From Auanema rhodensis (taxonomy: Eukaryota > Nematoda > Chromadorea > Rhabditida > Rhabditidae), in contig OZ059898.1 of assembly GCA_964057225.1 (NCBI GenBank), positions 1-64,000 of the forward strand: a DNA stretch of 64,000 nucleotides, in the 5' to 3' direction. Shown piece by piece: positions 40,824-53,300 of this stretch. Made by a program: the position numbers and the translations under genes. How positions within the stretch are numbered: position 1 is the first letter of the stretch; the number at the start of each line of letters is the position of its first letter. Under the pieces are notes generated by a model. The model searched no databases. It was not told the origin of the DNA and was given only the letters and a program-made list of their open reading frames with translations.

Positions 40824-41699
40824 ACATGGGGAATCTAATTTTGAAAACCGCATCTCTTCATCTTTCACGTGAAGCGAGTTACATACCAAGTGCACATCAC
40901 GTGTACATTTAATTAGCATAAATTTTCACGTAAATTTCAAAGTCATGGTTACCATGCACCAATATCAATAAAAATTTGTTTTTAGACTAATATGGACATG
41001 GGGAATCTAATTTTGAAAACCGCATCTCTTTATCTTTCACGTGAAGCGAGTTACATACCAAGTGCACATCACGTGTACATTTAATTAGCATAAATTAAAG
41101 TTCACGTAAATTTCAAAGTCATGGTTACCATGAAGCAATATCAATAAAAATTTGTTTTCAGACTAATATGGACATGGGGAATCTAATTTTGAAAACCGCA
41201 TCTCTTTATCTTTCACGTGAAGCGAGTTACATACCAAGTGCACATCACGTGTACATTTAATTAGCATAAATTAAAGTTCACGTAAATTTCAAAGTCATGG
41301 TTACCATGAAGCAATATCAATAAAAATTTGTTTTTAGACTAATATGGACAGGGGGAATCTAATTTTGAAAACCGCATCTCTTTATCTTTCACGTGAAGCG
41401 AGTTACATACCAAGTGCACATCACGTGTACATTTAATTAGCATAAATTAAAGTTCACGTAAATTTCAAAGTCATGGTTACCATGAAGCAATATCAATAAA
41501 AATTTGTTTTTAGACTAATATGGACATGGGGAATCTAATTTTGAAAACCGCATCTCTTTATCTTTCACGTGAAGCGAGTTACATACCAAGTGCACATCAC
41601 GTGTACATTTAATTAGCATAAATTAAAGTTCACGTAAATTTCAAAGTCATGGTTACCATGAACCAATATCAATAAAAATTTGTTTTTAGACTAATATGG
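40824..41699 (+). repeat. Five-monomer block headed by the fourth 172-bp monomer
   Basis: The 172-bp monomer spans 40824-40995. Then come AAGC with TTTCAG, AAGC, ACAGGGGG AAGC and AACC, leading into a 177-bp monomer at 41700. The preceding copy at 40648 has ATTAATAAAAATTGG. Confidence 0.8.
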
Positions 41700-43637
41700 A
41701 CATGGAAAAATCTAATTTTGAAAACCGCATCTCTTTATCTTTCACGTGAAGCGAGTTACATACCAAGTGCACATCACGTGTACATTTAATTAGCATAAAT
41801 TAAAGTTCACGTAAATTTCAAAGTCATGGTTACCATGCACCAATATCAATAAAAATTTGTTTTTAGACTAATATGGACATGGGGAATCTAATTTTGAAAA
41901 CCGCATCTCTTTATCTTTCACGTGAAGCGAGTTACATACCAAGTGCACATCACGTGTACATTTAATTAGCATAAATTAAAGTTCACGTAAATTTCAAAGT
42001 CATGGTTACCATGAACCAATATCAATAAAAATTTGTTTTTAGACTAATATGGACATGGGGAATCTAATTTTGAAAACCGCATCTCTTCTTCTTTCACGTG
42101 AAGCGAGTTACATACCAAGTGCACATCACGTGTACATTTAATTAGCATAAATTAAAGTTCACGTAAATTTCAAAGTCATGGTTACCATGAACCAATATCA
42201 ATAAAAATTTGTTTTTAGACTAATATGGACATGGGGAATCTAATTTTGAAAACCGCATCTCTTTATCTTTCACGTGAAGCGAGTTACATACCAAGTGCAC
42301 ATCACGTGTACATTTAATTAGCATAAATTAAAGTTCACGTAAATTTCAAAGTCATGGTTACCATGAACCAATATCAATAAAAATTTGTTTTTAGACTAAT
42401 ATGGACATGGAAAAATCTAATTTTGAAAACCGCATCTCTTTATCTTTCACGTGAAGCGAGTTACATACCAAGTGCACATCACGTGTACATTTAATTAGCA
42501 TAAATTAAAGTTCACGTAAATTTCAAAGTCATGGTTACCATGCACCAATATCAATAAAAATTTGTTTTTAGACTAATATGGACATGGGGAATCTAATTTT
42601 GAAAACCGCATCTCTTTATCTTTCACGTGAAGCGAGTTACATACCAAGTGCACATCACGTGTACATTTAATTAGCATAAATTAAAGTTCACGTAAATTTC
42701 AAAGTCATGGTTACCATGCACCAATATCAATAAAAATTTGTTTTTAAACTAATATGGACATGGGGAATCTAATTTTGAAAACCGCATCTCTTTATCTTTC
42801 ACGTGAAGCGAGTTACATACCAAGTGCACATCACGTGTACATTTAATTAGCATAAATTAAAGTTCACGTAAATTTCAAAGTCATGGTTACCATGAACCAA
42901 TATCAATAAAAATTTGTTTTTAGACTAATATGGACATGGGGAATCTAATTTTGAAAACCGCATCTCTTCTTCTTTCACGTGAAGCGAGTTACATACCAAG
43001 TGCACATCACGTGTACATTTAATTAGCATAAATTAAAGTTCACGTAAATTTCAAAGTCATGGTTACCATGCACCAATATCAATAAAAATTTGTTTTTAGA
43101 CTAATATGGACATGGGGAATCTAATTTTGAAAACCGCATCTCTTTATCTTTCACGTGAAGCGAGTTACATACCAAGTGCACATCACGTGTACATTTAATT
43201 AGCATAAATTAAAGTTCACGTAAATTTCAAAGTCATGGTTACCATGAAGCAATATCAATAAAAATTTGTTTTTGGACTAATATGGACATGGGGAATCTAA
43301 TTTTGAAAACCGCATCTCTTTATCTTTCACGTGAAGCGAGTTACATACCAAGTGCACATCACGTGTACATTTAATTAGCATAAATTAAAGTTCACGTAAA
43401 TTTCAAAGTCATGGTTACCATGAACCAATATCAATAAAAATTTGTTTTTAGACTAATATGGACATGGGGAATCTAATTTTGAAAACCGCATCTCTTTATC
43501 TTTCACGTGAAGCGAGTTACATACCAAGTGCACATCACGTGTACATTTAATTAGCATAAATTAAAGTTCACGTAAATTTCAAAGTCATGGTTACCATGAA
43601 CCAATATCAATAAAAATTTGTTTTTAGACTAATATGG
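41700..43637 (+). repeat. 4-monomer and 7-monomer units headed by 177-bp monomers
   Basis: 41700-42404 (705 bp) is GGAAAAATC CACC, AACC, CTTCTTCT AACC, AACC. From 42405 a second 177-bp monomer heads CACC with TTTTTAAACT, AACC, CTTCTTCT CACC, AAGC with TTTTTGGACT, AACC, AACC. The 705-bp four-monomer unit recurs at 43638 and 46632. Confidence 0.75.
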
Positions 43638-46631
43638 ACATGGAAAAATCTAATTTTGAAAACCGCATCTCTTTATCTTTCACGTGAAGCGAGTTACATA
43701 CCAAGTGCACATCACGTGTACATTTAATTAGCATAAATTAAAGTTCACGTAAATTTCAAAGTCATGGTTACCATGCACCAATATCAATAAAAATTTGTTT
43801 TTAGACTAATATGGACATGGGGAATCTAATTTTGAAAACCGCATCTCTTTATCTTTCACGTGAAGCGAGTTACATACCAAGTGCACATCACGTGTACATT
43901 TAATTAGCATAAATTAAAGTTCACGTAAATTTCAAAGTCATGGTTACCATGAACCAATATCAATAAAAATTTGTTTTTAGACTAATATGGACATGGGGAA
44001 TCTAATTTTGAAAACCGCATCTCTTCTTCTTTCACGTGAAGCGAGTTACATACCAAGTGCACATCACGTGTACATTTAATTAGCATAAATTAAAGTTCAC
44101 GTAAATTTCAAAGTCATGGTTACCATGAACCAATATCAATAAAAATTTGTTTTTAGACTAATATGGACATGGGGAATCTAATTTTGAAAACCGCATCTCT
44201 TTATCTTTCACGTGAAGCGAGTTACATACCAAGTGCACATCACGTGTACATTTAATTAGCATAAATTAAAGTTCACGTAAATTTCAAAGTCATGGTTACC
44301 ATGAACCAATATCAATAAAAATTTGTTTTTAGACTAATATGGACATGGAAAAATCTAATTTTGAAAACCGCATCTCTTTATCTTTCACGTGAAGCGAGTT
44401 ACATACCAAGTGCACATCACGTGTACATTTAATTAGCATAAATTAAAGTTCACGTAAATTTCAAAGTCATGGTTACCATGCACCAATATCAATAAAAATT
44501 TGTTTTTAGACTAATATGGACATGGGGAATCTAATTTTGAAAACCGCATCTCTTTATCTTTCACGTGAAGCGAGTTACATACCAAGTGCACATCACGTGT
44601 ACATTTAATTAGCATAAATTAAAGTTCACGTAAATTTCAAAGTCATGGTTACCATGAACCAATATCAATTAAAATTTGTTTTTAGACTAATATGGACATG
44701 GGGAATCTAATTTTGAAAACCGCATCTCTTCTTCTTTCACGTGAAGCGAGTTACATACCAAGTGCACATCACGTGTACATTTAATTAGCATAAATTAAAG
44801 TTCACGTAAATTTCAAAGTCATGGTTACCATGAACCAATATCAATAAAAATTTGTTTTTAGACTAATATGGACATGGGGAATCTAATTTTGAAAACCGCA
44901 TCTCTTTATCTTTCACGTGAAGCGAGTTACATACCAAGTGCACATCACGTGTACATTTAATTAGCATAAATTAAAGTTCACGTAAATTTCAAAGTCATGG
45001 TTACCATGCACCAATATCAATAAAAATTTGTTTTTAAACTAATATGGACATGGGGAATCTAATTTTGAAAACCGCATCTCTTTATCTTTCACGTGAAGCG
45101 AGTTACATACCAAGTGCACATCACGTGTACATTTAATTAGCATAAATTAAAGTTCACGTAAATTTCAAAGTCATGGTTACCATGAACCAATATCAATAAA
45201 AATTTGTTTTTAGACTAATATGGACATGGGGAATCTAATTTTGAAAACCGCATCTCTTCTTCTTTCACGTGAAGCGAGTTACATACCAAGTGCACATCAC
45301 GTGTACATTTAATTAGCATAAATTAAAGTTCACGTAAATTTCAAAGTCATGGTTACCATGCACCAATATCAATAAAAATTTGTTTTTAGACTAATATGGA
45401 CATGGGGAATCTAATTTTGAAAACCGCATCTCTTTATCTTTCACGTGAAGCGAGTTACATACCAAGTGCACATCACGTGTACATTTAATTAGCATAAATT
45501 AAAGTTCACGTAAATTTCAAAGTCATGGTTACCATGAACCAATATCAATAAAAATTTGTTTTTAGACTAATATGGACATGGGGAATCTAATTTTGAAAAC
45601 CGCATCTCTTCTTCTTTCACGTGAAGCGAGTTACATACCAAGTGCACATCACGTGTACATTTAATTAGCATAAATTAAAGTTCACGTAAATTTCAAAGTC
45701 ATGGTTACCATGCACCAATATCAATAAAAATTTGTTTTTAGACTAATATGGACATGGGGAATCTAATTTTGAAAACCGCATCTCTTTATCTTTCACGTGA
45801 AGCGAGTTACATACCAAGTGCACATCACGTGTACATTTAATTAGCATAAATTAAAGTTCACGTAAATTTCAAAGTCATGGTTACCATGAAGCAATATCAA
45901 TAAAAATTTGTTTTTGGACTAATATGGACATGGGGAATCTAATTTTGAAAACCGCATCTCTTTATCTTTCACGTGAAGCGAGTTACATACCAAGTGCACA
46001 TCACGTGTACATTTAATTAGCATAAATTAAAGTTCACGTAAATTTCAAAGTCATGGTTACCATGAACCAATATCAATAAAAATTTGTTTTTAGACTAATA
46101 TGGACATGGGGAATCTAATTTTGAAAACCGCATCTCTTTATCTTTCACGTGAAGCGAGTTACATACCAAGTGCACATCACGTGTACATTTAATTAGCATA
46201 AATTAAAGTTCACGTAAATTTCAAAGTCATGGTTACCATGCACCAATATCAATAAAAATTTGTTTTTAGACTAATATGGACATGGGGAATCTAATTTTGA
46301 AAACCGCATCTCTTTATCTTTCACGTGAAGCGAGTTACATACCAAGTGCACATCACGTGTACATTTAATTAGCATAAATTAAAGTTCACGTAAATTTCAA
46401 AGTCATGGTTACCATGCACCAATATCAATAAAAATTTGTTTTTAGACTAATATGGACATGGGGAATCTAATTTTGAAAACCGCATCTCTTTATCTTTCAC
46501 GTGAAGCGAGTTACATACCAAGTGCACATCACGTGTACATTTAATTAGCATAAATTAAAGTTCACGTAAATTTCAAAGTCATGGTTACCATGAACCAATA
46601 TCAATAAAAATTTGTTTTTAGACTAATATGG
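43638..46631 (+). repeat. 17-monomer block (2994 bp), copy 1 plus divergent tail
   Basis: Starts with the 4-mer (177-bp, AACC, CTTCTTCT AACC, AACC), then 177-bp CACC (44343), AACC with CAATTAAAA, CTTCTTCT AACC, CACC with TTTTTAAACT, AACC. This nine-monomer run is repeated from 46632. The tail has CTTCTTCT CACC monomers at 45224 and 45576. An AAGC/TTTTTGGACT monomer follows at 45752, matching 43110. Confidence 0.75.
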
Positions 46632-48217
46632 ACATGGAAAAATCTAATTTTGAAAACCGCATCTCTTTATCTTTCACGTGAAGCGAGTTACATACCAAGT
46701 GCACATCACGTGTACATTTAATTAGCATAAATTAAAGTTCACGTAAATTTCAAAGTCATGGTTACCATGCACCAATATCAATAAAAATTTGTTTTTAGAC
46801 TAATATGGACATGGGGAATCTAATTTTGAAAACCGCATCTCTTTATCTTTCACGTGAAGCGAGTTACATACCAAGTGCACATCACGTGTACATTTAATTA
46901 GCATAAATTAAAGTTCACGTAAATTTCAAAGTCATGGTTACCATGAACCAATATCAATAAAAATTTGTTTTTAGACTAATATGGACATGTGGAATCTAAT
47001 TTTGAAAACCGCATCTCTTCTTCTTTCACGTGAAGCGAGTTACATACCAAGTGCACATCACGTGTACATTTAATTAGCATAAATTAAAGTTCACGTAAAT
47101 TTCAAAGTCATGGTTACCATAAACCAATATCAATAAAAATTTGTTTTTAGACTAATATGGACATGGGGAATCTAATTTTGAAAACCGCATCTCTTTATCT
47201 TTCACGTGAAGCGAGTTACATACCAAGTGCACATCACGTGTACATTTAATTAGCATAAATTAAAGTTCACGTAAATTTCAAAGTCATGGTTACCATGAAC
47301 CAATATCAATAAAAATTTGTTTTTAGACTAATATGGACATGGAAAAATCTAATTTTGAAAACCGCATCTCTTTATCTTTCACGTGAAGCGAGTTACATAC
47401 CAAGTGCACATCACGTGTACATTTAATTAGCATAAATTAAAGTTCACGTAAATTTCAAAGTCATGGTTACCATGCACCAATATCAATAAAAATTTGTTTT
47501 TAGACTAATATGGACATGGGGAATCTAATTTTGAAAACCGCATCTCTTTATCTTTCACGTGAAGCGAGTTACATACCAAGTGCACATCACGTGTACATTT
47601 AATTAGCATAAATTAAAGTTCACGTAAATTTCAAAGTCATGGTTACCATGAACCAATATCAATTAAAATTTGTTTTTAGACTAATATGGACATGGGGAAT
47701 CTAATTTTGAAAACCGCATCTCTTCTTCTTTCACGTGAAGCGAGTTACATACCAAGTGCACATCACGTGTACATTTAATTAGCATAAATTAAAGTTCACG
47801 TAAATTTCAAAGTCATGGTTACCATGAACCAATATCAATAAAAATTTGTTTTTAGACTAATATGGACATGGGGAATCTAATTTTGAAAACCGCATCTCTT
47901 TATCTTTCACGTGAAGCGAGTTACATACCAAGTGCACATCACGTGTACATTTAATTAGCATAAATTAAAGTTCACGTAAATTTCAAAGTCATGGTTACCA
48001 TGCACCAATATCAATAAAAATTTGTTTTTAAACTAATATGGACATGGGGAATCTAATTTTGAAAACCGCATCTCTTTATCTTTCACGTGAAGCGAGTTAC
48101 ATACCAAGTGCACATCACGTGTACATTTAATTAGCATAAATTAAAGTTCACGTAAATTTGAAAGTCATGGTTACCATGAACCAATATCAATAAAAATTTG
48201 TTTTTAGACTAATATGG
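46632..48217 (+). repeat. Second copy of the nine-monomer run, offset 2994 bp
   Basis: Same nine monomer types as 43638-45223, including both 177-bp monomers (46632 and 47337), CAATTAAAA (47514) and TTTTTAAACT (47866). Private changes are ACATGTGG with CATAAACC at 46985 and AAATTTGAAAG at 48042. These are the last 177-bp monomers in the window. Confidence 0.8.
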
Positions 48218-50329
48218 ACATGGGGAATCTAATTTTGAAAACCGCATCTCTTCTTCTTTCACGTGAAGCGAGTTACATACCAAGTGCACATCACGTGTAC
48301 ATTTAATTAGCATAAATTAAAGTTCACGTAAATTTCAAAGTCATGGTTACCATGAACCAATATCAATAAAAATTTGTTTTTAGACTAATATGGACATGGG
48401 GAATCTAATTTTGAAAACCGCATCTCTTTATCTTTCACGTGAAGCGAGTTACATACCAAGTGCACATCACGTGTACATTTAATTAGCATAAATTAAAGTT
48501 CACGTAAATTTCAAAGTCATGGTTACCATGCACCAATATCAATAAAAATTTGTTTTTAGACTAATATGGACATGGGGAATCTAATTTTGAAAACCGCATC
48601 TCTTTATCTTTCACGTGAAGCGAGTTACATACCAAGTGCACATCACGTGTACATTTAATTAGCATAAATTAAAGTTCACGTAAATTTCAAAGTCATGGTT
48701 ACCATGCACCAATATCAATAAAAATTTGTTTTTAGACTAATATGGACATGGGGAATCTAATTTTGAAAACCGCATCTCTTTATCTTTCACGTGAAGCGAG
48801 TTACATACCAAGTGCACATCACGTGTACATTTAATTAGCATAAATTAAAGTTCACGTAAATTTCAAAGTCATGGTTACCATGAAGCAATATCAATAAAAA
48901 TTTGTTTTTAGACTAATATGGACATGGGGAATCTAATTTTGAAAACCGCATCTCTTTATCTTTCACGTGAAGCGAGTTACATACCAAGTGCACATCACGT
49001 GTACATTTAATTAGCATAAATTAAAGTTCACGTAAATTTCAAAGTCATGGTTACCATGAACCAATATCAATAAAAATTTGTTTTGAGACTAATATGGACA
49101 TGGGGAATCTAATTTTGAAAACCGCAACTCTTTATCTTTCACGTGAAGCGAGTTACATACCAAGTGCACATCACGTGTACATTTAATTAGCATAAATTAA
49201 AGTTCACGTAAATTTCAAAGTCATGGTTACCATGAAGCAATATCAATAAAAATTTGTTTTTAGACTAATATGGACATGGGGAATCTAATTTTGAAAACCG
49301 CATCTCTTTATCTTTCACGTGAAATGAGTTACATACCAAGTGCACATCACGTGTACATTTAATTAGCATAAATTAAAGTTCACGTAAATTTCAAAGTCAT
49401 GGTTACCATGAAGCAATATCAATAAAAATTTGTTTTTAGACTAATATGGACAGGGGGAATCTAATTTTGAAAACCGCATCTCTTTATCTTTCACGTGAAG
49501 CGAGTTACATACCAAGTGCACATCACGTGTACATTTAATTAGCATAAATTAAAGTTCACGTAAATTTCAAAGTCATGGTTACCATGCACCAATATCAATA
49601 AAAATTTGTTTTTAGACTAATATGGACATGGGGAATCTAATTTTGAAAACCGCATCTCTTTATCTTTCACGTGAAGCGAGTTACATACCAAGTGCACATC
49701 ACGTGTACATTTAATTAGCATAAATTAAAGTTCACGTAAATTTCAAAGTCATGGTTACCATGAACCAATATCAATTAAAATTTGTTTTTAGACTAATATG
49801 GACATGGGGAATCTAATTTTGAAAACCGCATCTCTTCTTCTTTCACGTGAAGCGAGTTACATACCAAGTGCACATCACGTGTACATTTAATTAGCATAAA
49901 TTAAAGTTCACGTAAATTTCAAAGTCATGGTTACCATGAACCAATATCAATAAAAATTTGTTTTTAGACTAATATGGACATGGGGAATCTAATTTTGAAA
50001 ACCGCATCTCTTTATCTTTCACGTGAAGCGAGTTACATACCAAGTGCACATCACGTGTACATTTAATTAGCATAAATTAAAGTTCACGTAAATTTCAAAG
50101 TCATGGTTACCATGCACCAATATCAATAAAAATTTGTTTTTAAACTAATATGGACATGGGGAATCTAATTTTGAAAACCGCATCTCTTTATCTTTCACGT
50201 GAAGCGAGTTACATACCAAGTGCACATCACGTGTACATTTAATTAGCATAAATTAAAGTTCACGTAAATTTCAAAGTCATGGTTACCATGAAGCAATATC
50301 AATAAAAATTTGTTTTTAGACTAATATGG
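48218..50329 (+). repeat. Transition zone into the G164 zone
   Basis: The first TTTTGAGAC (G164) monomer is at 48922. New markers GTGAAATGAG (49274) and ACAGGGGG (49450) precede a three-monomer block (CAATTAAAA, CTTCTTCT, TTTTTAAACT) at 49626-50153. That block is also present at 44520, 47514 and 56842. The zone therefore mixes markers of the length-variant zone and the last zone. The GCAACTC change is private to 49098. Confidence 0.7.
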
Positions 50330-53300
50330 ACATGGGGAATCTAATTTTGAAAACCGCATCTCTTTATCTTTCACGTGAAGCGAGTTACATACCAAGTGCA
50401 CATCACGTGTACATTTAATTAGCATAAATTAAAGTTCACGTAAATTTCAAAGTCATGGTTACCATGAACCAATATCAATAAAAATTTGTTTTGAGACTAA
50501 TATGGACATGGGGAATCTAATTTTGAAAACCGCATCTCTTTATCTTTCACGTGAAGCGAGTTACATACCAAGTGCACATCACGTGTACATTTAATTAGCA
50601 TAAATTAAAGTTCACGTAAATTTCAAAGTCATGGTTACCATGCACCAATATCAATAAAAATTTGTTTTTAGACTAATATGGACATGGGGAATCTAATTTT
50701 GAAAACCGCATCTCTTTATCTTTCACGTGAAGCGAGTTACATACCAAGTGCACATCACGTGTACATTTAATTAGCATAAATTAAAGTTCACGTAAATTTC
50801 AAAGTCATGGTTACCATGAAGCAATATCAATAAAAATTTGTTTTTAGACTAATATGGACATGGGGAATCTAATTTTGAAAACCGCATCTCTTTATCTTTC
50901 ACGTGAAATGAGTTACATACCAAGTGCACATCACGTGTACATTTAATTAGCATAAATTAAAGTTCACGTAAATTTCAAAGTCATGGTTACCATGAAGCAA
51001 TATCAATAAAAATTTGTTTTTAGACTAATATGGACAGGGGGAATCTAATTTTGAAAACCGCATCTCTTTATCTTTCACGTGAAGCGAGTTACATACCAAG
51101 TGCACATCACGTGTACATTTAATTAGCATAAATTAAAGTTCACGTAAATTTCAAAGTCATGGTTACCATGAACCAATATCAATAAAAATTTGTTTTGAGA
51201 CTAATATGGACACGGGGAATCTAATTTTGAAAACCGCATCTCTTTATCTTTCACGTGAAGCGAGTTACATACCAAGTGCACATCACGTGTACATTTAATT
51301 AACATAAATTAAAGTTCACGTAAATTTCAAAGTCATGGTTACCATGAACCAATATCAATAAAAATTTGTTTTGAGACTAATATGGACATGGGGAATCTAA
51401 TTTTGAAAACCGCATCTCTTTATCTTTCACGTGAAGCGAGGTACATACCAAGTGCACATCACGTGTACATTTAATTAGCATAAATTAAAGTTCACGTAAA
51501 TTTCAAAGTCATGGTTACCATGCACCAATATCAATAAAAATTTGTTTTTAGACTAATATGGACATGGGGAATCTAATTTTGAAAACCGCATCTCTTTATC
51601 TTTCACGTGAAGCGAGTTACATACCAAGTGCACATCACGTGTACATTTAATTAGCATAAATTAAAGTTCACGTAAATTTCAAAGTCATGGTTACCATGAA
51701 GCAATATCAATAAAAATTTGTTTTTAGACTAATATGGACATGGGGAATCTAATTTTGAAAACCGCATCTCTTTATCTTTCACGTGAAGCGAGTTACATAC
51801 CAAGTGCACATCACGTGTACATTTAATTAGCATAAATTAAAGTTCACGTAAATTTCAAAGTCATGGTTACCATGAAGCAATATCAATAAAAATTTGTTTT
51901 TAGACTAATATGGACAGGGGGAATCTAATTTTGAAAACCGCATCTCTTTATCTTTCACGTGAAGCGAGTTACATACCAAGTGCACATCACGTGTACATTT
52001 AATTAGCATAAATTAAAGTTCACGTAAATTTCAAAGTCATGGTTACCATGAAGCAATATCAATAAAAATTTGTTTTTAGACTAATATGGACATGGGAAAT
52101 CTAATTTTGAAAACCGCATCTCTTTATCTTTCACATGAAGCGAGTTACATACCAAGTGCACATCACGTGTACATTTAATTAGCATAAATTAAAGTTCACG
52201 TAAATTTCAAAGTCATGGTTACCATGAACCAATATCAATAAAAATTTGTTTTGAGACTAATATGGACATGGGGAATCTAATTTTGAAAACCGCATCTCTT
52301 TATCTTTCACGTGAAGCGAGTTACATACCAAGTGCACATCACGTGTACATTTAATTAGCATAAATTAAAGTTCCCGTAAATTTCAAAGTCATGGTTACCA
52401 TGAAGCAATATCAATAAAAATTTGTTTTTAGACTAATATGGACATGGGGAATCTAATTTTGAAAACCGCATCTCTTTATCTTTCACGTGAAGCGAGTTAC
52501 ATACCAAGTGCACATCACGTGTACATTTAATTAGCATAAATTAAAGTTCACGTAAATTTCAAAGTCATGGTTACCATGAACCAATATCAATAAAAATTTG
52601 TTTTTAGACTAATATGGACATGGGGAATCTAATTTTGAAAACCGCATCTCTTTATCTTTCACGTGAAGCGAGTTACATACCAAGTGCACATCACGTGTAC
52701 ATTTAATTAGCATAAATTAAAGTTCACGTAAATTTCAAAGTCATGGTTACCATGAAGCAATATCAATAAAAATTTGTTTTTAGACTAATATGGACATGGG
52801 GAATCTAATTTTGAAAACCGCATCTCTTTATCTTTCACGTGAAGCGAGTTACATACCAAGTGCACATCACGTGTACATTTAATTAGCATAAATTAAAGTT
52901 CACGTAAATTTCAAAGTCATGGTTACCATGAAGCAATATCAATAAAAATTTGTTTTTAGACTAATATGGACATGGGGAATCTAATTTTGAAAACCGCATC
53001 TCTTTATCTTTCACGTGAAGCGAGTTACATACCAAGTGCACATCACGTGTACATTTAATTAGCATAAATTAAAGTTCACGTAAATTTCAAAGTCATGGTT
53101 ACCATGAACCAATATCAATAAAAATTTGTTTTGAGACTAATATGGACATGGGGAATCTAATTTTGAAAACCGCATCTCTTTATCTTTCACGTGAAGCGAG
53201 TTACATACCAAGTGCACATCACGTGTACATTTAATTAGCATAAATTAAAGTTCACGTAAATTTCAAAGTCATGGTTACCATGAACCAATATCAATAAAAA

